This document shows, piece by piece, positions 5,335 to 5,537 of a stretch of 5,537 nucleotides of DNA. The position numbers and the translations under genes were made by a program. The stretch is from an uncultured Eubacteriales bacterium (GTDB taxonomy: Bacteria; Bacillota; Clostridia; Christensenellales; Borkfalkiaceae). Under the pieces are notes generated by a model that was not told the origin of the DNA, made no database searches, and saw nothing but the letters and a program-made list of their open reading frames with translations. The stretch lies in the NCBI GenBank assembly GCA_900556195.1, contig USOJ01000095.1, forward strand, positions 1-5,537, written 5' to 3'. Position 1 is the first letter of the stretch; every line of letters begins with the position of its first letter.

Positions 5335-5537
5335 CTCTTAAACCCCTCGAAATCGTTCTTTATTTCGTTGAGCCTGCCCGAATAACTATAACTGTAAGCG
5401 TCGCCGTCGCCGATTATAACGTGGTCGTATAAGTCGATTCCCGATAGTTTGCAGATTAACGCTATCTGCGCGGTTGCCGAATCGTCGCGCGCGGACGGCA
5501 GACAGATTCCGCTCGGATGGTTATGCGCCACGACTAT
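5331..5537 (-). CDS. radC: RadC-family JAMM/MPN+ domain protein, C-terminal part only
   Basis: Only the last 68 residues are in the window; the family is usually about 220-230 residues. They begin IVVAHNHPSG and hold the metalloprotease-like JAMM signature HNHPSGICLPSARDD: two His and an Asp as zinc ligands, with Ser in the usual place. DLYDHVIIGDG and AYSYS follow, the normal RadC finish. The old link of RadC to DNA repair is not well supported. The fold predicts a zinc-dependent hydrolase, and the true substrate is unknown. The GTG at 5531 is a valine inside the conserved IVVAHNH strand, not a start codon. The TGA stop at 5333-5331 overlaps the ATG of the ATP-grasp gene. Confidence 0.9.
   Translation of the reverse strand: MVVAHNHPSGICLPSARDDSATAQIALICKLSGIDLYDHVIIGDGDAYSYSYSGRLNEIKNDFEGFKR

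Noticed and set aside
5331..5531. GTG at 5531 as the start of a 66-residue protein
   Set aside because: The frame stays open upstream to the window edge, and the residues before it (IV) complete the conserved IVVAHNHPSG strand of RadC, so the gene continues outside the window.

Overview
The window reads as chromosomal DNA of an anaerobic bacterium, most likely an uncultured member of the Clostridia/Firmicutes. This rests on a single-chain pyruvate:ferredoxin oxidoreductase, a Clostridia-style RimK-like ligase, strong GGAGG-type ribosome binding sites and near-consensus sigma-A type promoters. The taxonomic assignment is an inference from protein style, not a database result.

All four protein genes lie on the minus strand, so transcription runs from high to low coordinates. 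From right to left they are: (1) the last 68 residues of a RadC-family JAMM/MPN+ protein (5331 to the window edge); (2) a 291-residue RimK-type ATP-grasp ligase (5334-4459), whose ATG overlaps the radC stop as ATGA; (3) after a 251-bp gap, a 302-residue fusion of a Cro/C1-type helix-turn-helix to a class II Fic AMP-transferase (4207-3299); (4) after a 362-bp gap, the first 978 residues of pyruvate:ferredoxin (flavodoxin) oxidoreductase, nifJ/por (2936 to the window edge).

The two gaps carry most of the unexplained structure. The gap upstream of nifJ has a near-perfect promoter (TTGACT, 17 bp, TATAAT), a leader of about 80 nt with small palindromes, and a cluster of GTCAT...ATGAC hairpins that look like dispersed REP-type repeats. 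The gap upstream of fic has its own TATAAT promoter, framed by three copies of AGTAAAGA at helical spacings that suggest autoregulation by the Fic protein's own DNA-binding domain. It also has a second, related palindromic repeat. A 14-bp direct repeat lies in each gap, so the lower-GC fic gene is bracketed by repeat DNA between two housekeeping-type loci.

Functionally, nifJ is central carbon and energy metabolism (pyruvate to acetyl-CoA, CO2 and reduced ferredoxin). radC and the ligase look translationally coupled, but no pathway can be named. The Fic gene looks like a self-contained regulated module. No tRNA, rRNA, CRISPR array or transposase gene was seen. The best candidate for something undescribed is the self-contained HTH-Fic unit with its putative operator and repeat-bracketed setting; the individual protein families are known.
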